Positions 5,041 through 6,866 of a stretch of 6,866 nucleotides of DNA are shown here, in pieces. Position 1 is the first letter of the stretch; the number at the start of each line of letters is the position of its first letter. This stretch comes from Candidatus Gastranaerophilales bacterium. Lineage in GTDB: Bacteria; Cyanobacteriota; Vampirovibrionia; Gastranaerophilales; Gastranaerophilaceae. The translations under genes were made by a program, and so were the position numbers. The notes under the pieces were generated by a model. It was given only the letters and a program-made list of their open reading frames with translations, made no database searches and was not told where the DNA came from. The stretch spans positions 1 through 6,866 of the forward strand of contig CAAGQE010000278.1 in NCBI GenBank assembly GCA_900772035.1, written 5' to 3'.

Positions 5041-5867
5041 ACTGCCACCGCCTCTTCGCATCTTGAGTGCTTATTGAAAAATTCTAATGCCTTATTATAA
5101 ACAAACTCTTTTTCATTATCATAAAGAACCATGTGATAACTGTCTTTCAAAATAACAAGTTCCTTATCCGTCGAAGAAACTTTTGCATAAACCTCTTTTG
5201 CGCTTCTGACACTCGTCAAGTCATCGTCTTTCGAGTGAATCAACAAAATCGGAGAGGTAATTTCCTCCAATTGTGAGCGAACATCTCTCGAAAGTTCCAA
5301 AAGTTCGTAAAAAGCACACATCGGATAATTATCCATGCCCGCCTCTGCCTTAGACAGAATTTTCTTAATAGATGCTCTGGTTCGTTCGTTTTTGACCCCA
5401 TAAGGTTCGCATTCGGGATAGGTGTAATAATATCTGAAAATCGTATTAAGACCAATCGGCATAAAGCAGGAATACCAAGGCAATCGCCAACCGTCGAGAT
5501 ACAAAGTCGTTGAAAAAGATGCAATTCCTTTTACCTTATCCTTATACTTTTCAGCCAAAGACAAAGAAAGCACCGCCCCTAAACATAAGCCAGCAACGAA
5601 AACTTCTTCATAATTTTCGCAAAGATATTGAAAGGCTTTTTCCATGTGAGACTGCCACTCTTCATAAGTAACCGTATAAATTTCAGCCTGTTTTTCACCG
5701 TGTCCGGGAAGGCAAACACAAAAAGTGTCATAACCGTTATCCGCAACATACTTTCCGAATTTTTTCATTTCAAAAGGACTGCCTGTAAGTCCGTGACATA
5801 ACAAGACAGCCCTTTTATTATTTTGTTCACTTACAAACTGAAACCCGAACGACAAGTCTATTCGCAC
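5037..5867 (-). CDS. Alpha/beta hydrolase (carboxylesterase / monoacylglycerol lipase-like) with Cys nucleophile
   Basis: A 276-residue cytosolic alpha/beta hydrolase resembling the Est30-type carboxylesterases. Numbering from the GTG: oxyanion-hole segment LLCHGLTGSP (22-31), PGHG (54-57), nucleophile elbow VAGLCLG (91-97), Asp of the triad at D215 in HSKDDDLTSV, and His at H245 in DSYHMVLYD. The usual nucleophile motif GxSxG is here G-L-C-L-G, so C95 replaces Ser, as in dienelactone hydrolases (Cys-His-Asp). A helical cap lies around 120-195 and is aromatic-rich. The start is uncertain: the GTG at 5867 overlaps the aminotransferase stop by 10 bases but its AGAGG touches the codon, whereas a TTG at 5855 would sit 2 bp after that stop at a better distance. 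Coupling to the aminotransferase and the membrane protein suggests shared metabolism; the substrate is unknown. Confidence 0.9.
   Translation of the reverse strand: MRIDLSFGFQFVSEQNNKRAVLLCHGLTGSPFEMKKFGKYVADNGYDTFCVCLPGHGEKQAEIYTVTYEEWQSHMEKAFQYLCENYEEVFVAGLCLGAVLSLSLAEKYKDKVKGIASFSTTLYLDGWRLPWYSCFMPIGLNTIFRYYYTYPECEPYGVKNERTRASIKKILSKAEAGMDNYPMCAFYELLELSRDVRSQLEEITSPILLIHSKDDDLTSVRSAKEVYAKVSSTDKELVILKDSYHMVLYDNEKEFVYNKALEFFNKHSRCEEAVAV
5051..5056 (-). promoter_or_regulatory. Shine-Dalgarno deciding the start of the small membrane protein
   Basis: On the minus strand AAGAGG lies 10 bases before the ATG at 5040, inside the end of the hydrolase gene. It favours the short start over the in-frame ATG at 5061. 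Confidence 0.55.
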
Positions 5868-6866
5868 CTCTTTAAAAGTACATCCAAGAGGTCAACTGCC
5901 ATGTCGATTTCTTCTTTTGTAATATAAAGACTCGGTACAAACGTAATAACGTTCTTATAGAAGCCGCCGTTGTGAAGAATTAAGCCGCATTTCTTACCGT
6001 TATACGTCAAGTCACCCTTTAAGCCTTCAGCAAGAACTTTTGCGCACAACTCGCTGTTCGGAGAAATTCCGTCATCTCCAACCAATTCCGCACGCAATGC
6101 CAAGCCGATACCGCTGACATCACCGATACATTTATGGTGTTTTTGTAAGTCTTTTAATCTTTCGAGGAAGTATTTTCCTTTTTCGGGAACCGTAACTTCA
6201 AAGTTTTCTTCCTCAATCAACTTCATAACTTCGTATCCTGCACGAGTTCCGACAGGGTTTGAACAGAAGGTTGAGTGAGCGCTTCCCGGCGGGAATTTTT
6301 CAGGTGAAATGTATTTTTCTTTTGCCCAGAAGCCTGAAAGCGGATTCATTCCGTTAGTCAAAGATTTGGCAAAAGTTATGACATCAGGTGTTACACCGTA
6401 ATTTTCAATCGACCAGAGTTTACCGGTACGATAAAATCCCATTTGGATTTCATCAACAATAAACATAATGTCAAACTTATCAAGAACTTTTTTCAATTCT
6501 TGGAAGTAACCTTGAGGTGCAGCCAAATAACCGCCCGTACCCAAAACGGGTTCTGCAATAAAAGCCTTGTATTCCGATTCGTTCGTCGAAGGATCCATAA
6601 TCCCTTTATAAGAACTGTCAAACTGTCTTTCAAACTGCTTTACGCAATAGAAATTGCAAGAATCACATTTTTTGTCATAAGGACATCTGAAGCAATACGG
6701 GAACGGAACAAAGTTTGCTCTGTCACCGTAGTGGTTGTAGTTTTCTCTGTATTTAAAGTTCGATGAAATAGCAGTAGTCGCAACGGTTTTTCCGTGATAT
6801 CCGCCTTGGAAAGCGAAGAAGCCGTTTCTGTGAGTATTTGCACGAACGACTTTAATCATATCTTCG
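5858..6866 (-). CDS. Class III pyridoxal-phosphate aminotransferase, N-terminus beyond window edge
   Basis: A PLP-dependent class III (ornithine / 4-aminobutyrate type) aminotransferase, moving an amino group between an amine or amino acid and an oxo-acid. The frame stays open through the first in-frame ATG at 6859 to the window end, and what follows (KVVRANTHRNGFFAFQGGYHGKT) is mid-protein in this family, so roughly 100 N-terminal residues are missing. Counting from that ATG: GGYHGKT (19-25, cofactor aromatic Tyr/His), EPVLGTGG (103-110), FIVDEIQMGFYRTG (133-146; D136 binds the pyridine nitrogen), FAKSLTNG (163-170; K165 is the Schiff-base Lys), then STFCSNPVG and NVITFVPSLYIT. A cluster of five Cys (56, 59, 65, 68, 72; pattern CxxC-x5-CxxC-x3-C) sits after the cofactor loop and could hold metal or an iron-sulfur cluster. 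It is first of the three coupled genes visible here; the amino donor cannot be named. Confidence 0.93.
   Translation of the reverse strand, partial: EDMIKVVRANTHRNGFFAFQGGYHGKTVATTAISSNFKYRENYNHYGDRANFVPFPYCFRCPYDKKCDSCNFYCVKQFERQFDSSYKGIMDPSTNESEYKAFIAEPVLGTGGYLAAPQGYFQELKKVLDKFDIMFIVDEIQMGFYRTGKLWSIENYGVTPDVITFAKSLTNGMNPLSGFWAKEKYISPEKFPPGSAHSTFCSNPVGTRAGYEVMKLIEEENFEVTVPEKGKYFLERLKDLQKHHKCIGDVSGIGLALRAELVGDDGISPNSELCAKVLAEGLKGDLTYNGKKCGLILHNGGFYKNVITFVPSLYITKEEIDMAVDLLDVLLKRCE

Noticed and set aside
5041..5061. Longer N-terminus (RRGGGS extension) for the small membrane protein
   Set aside because: The Arg/Gly-rich residues come from translating the ribosome binding site; the ATGA overlap start is better.
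1..6866. CRISPR array, insertion sequence, toxin-antitoxin or phage defence system
   Set aside because: No spaced direct repeats, terminal inverted repeats, transposase, or recognisable effector domains were found on reading both strands.

Overview
The window is a compact, AT-rich bacterial chromosome segment with seven protein genes intact inside it, two more cut by the window edges, and one tRNA gene. The best guess for the source is a gut-type non-photosynthetic cyanobacterial relative (Vampirovibrionia/Melainabacteria, order Gastranaerophilales). This is inferred from the overall style: a GFTLAE-type pilin whose tail has the VDVNG...PN...D.F pattern, a tRNA without encoded CCA, and low GC. 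Nothing in the window proves it, and an AT-rich Firmicute or Elusimicrobiota cannot be fully excluded.

Left part (1-2084, + strand): the 3' two-thirds of rsmI (16S rRNA ribose methyltransferase) is followed after 27 bp by a complete B12-binding-type radical SAM gene. That gap holds a perfect extended -10 (TGnTATAAT) only 7 bp before the ATG and no Shine-Dalgarno, so the second gene may be read from a leaderless transcript.

Middle (2085-3816): spmA and spmB, a pair first known from spore maturation, run on the - strand and overlap by a few bases. The radical SAM and spmB stop codons abut exactly (TAATTA). Upstream of spmA, a promoter on each strand appears to share one -35 region; one drives spmA and the other an unrecognised, very acidic 160-residue protein.

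Right part (3817-6866): a tRNA-Leu(GAG) gene with its own promoter is followed 34 bp later by a type IV pilin/pseudopilin-like gene, probably partly co-transcribed with it. Facing it on the - strand is a tightly coupled three-gene unit: a class III PLP aminotransferase (N-terminus cut off by the window), an alpha/beta hydrolase with Cys in the nucleophile position, and a small four-helix membrane protein joined by an ATGA overlap. Their packing suggests one pathway, but the substrate cannot be read from the sequence.

No CRISPR array, insertion sequence, phage gene or defence system is visible. No gene-free stretch exceeds about 200 bp; the two larger gaps (3214-3333 and 3817-3899) are mostly occupied by promoters, a ribosome binding site and a weak hairpin. 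The points most worth following are the Cys-nucleophile hydrolase and its operon, the acidic orphan protein with the shared divergent promoter, and the leaderless promoter architecture.
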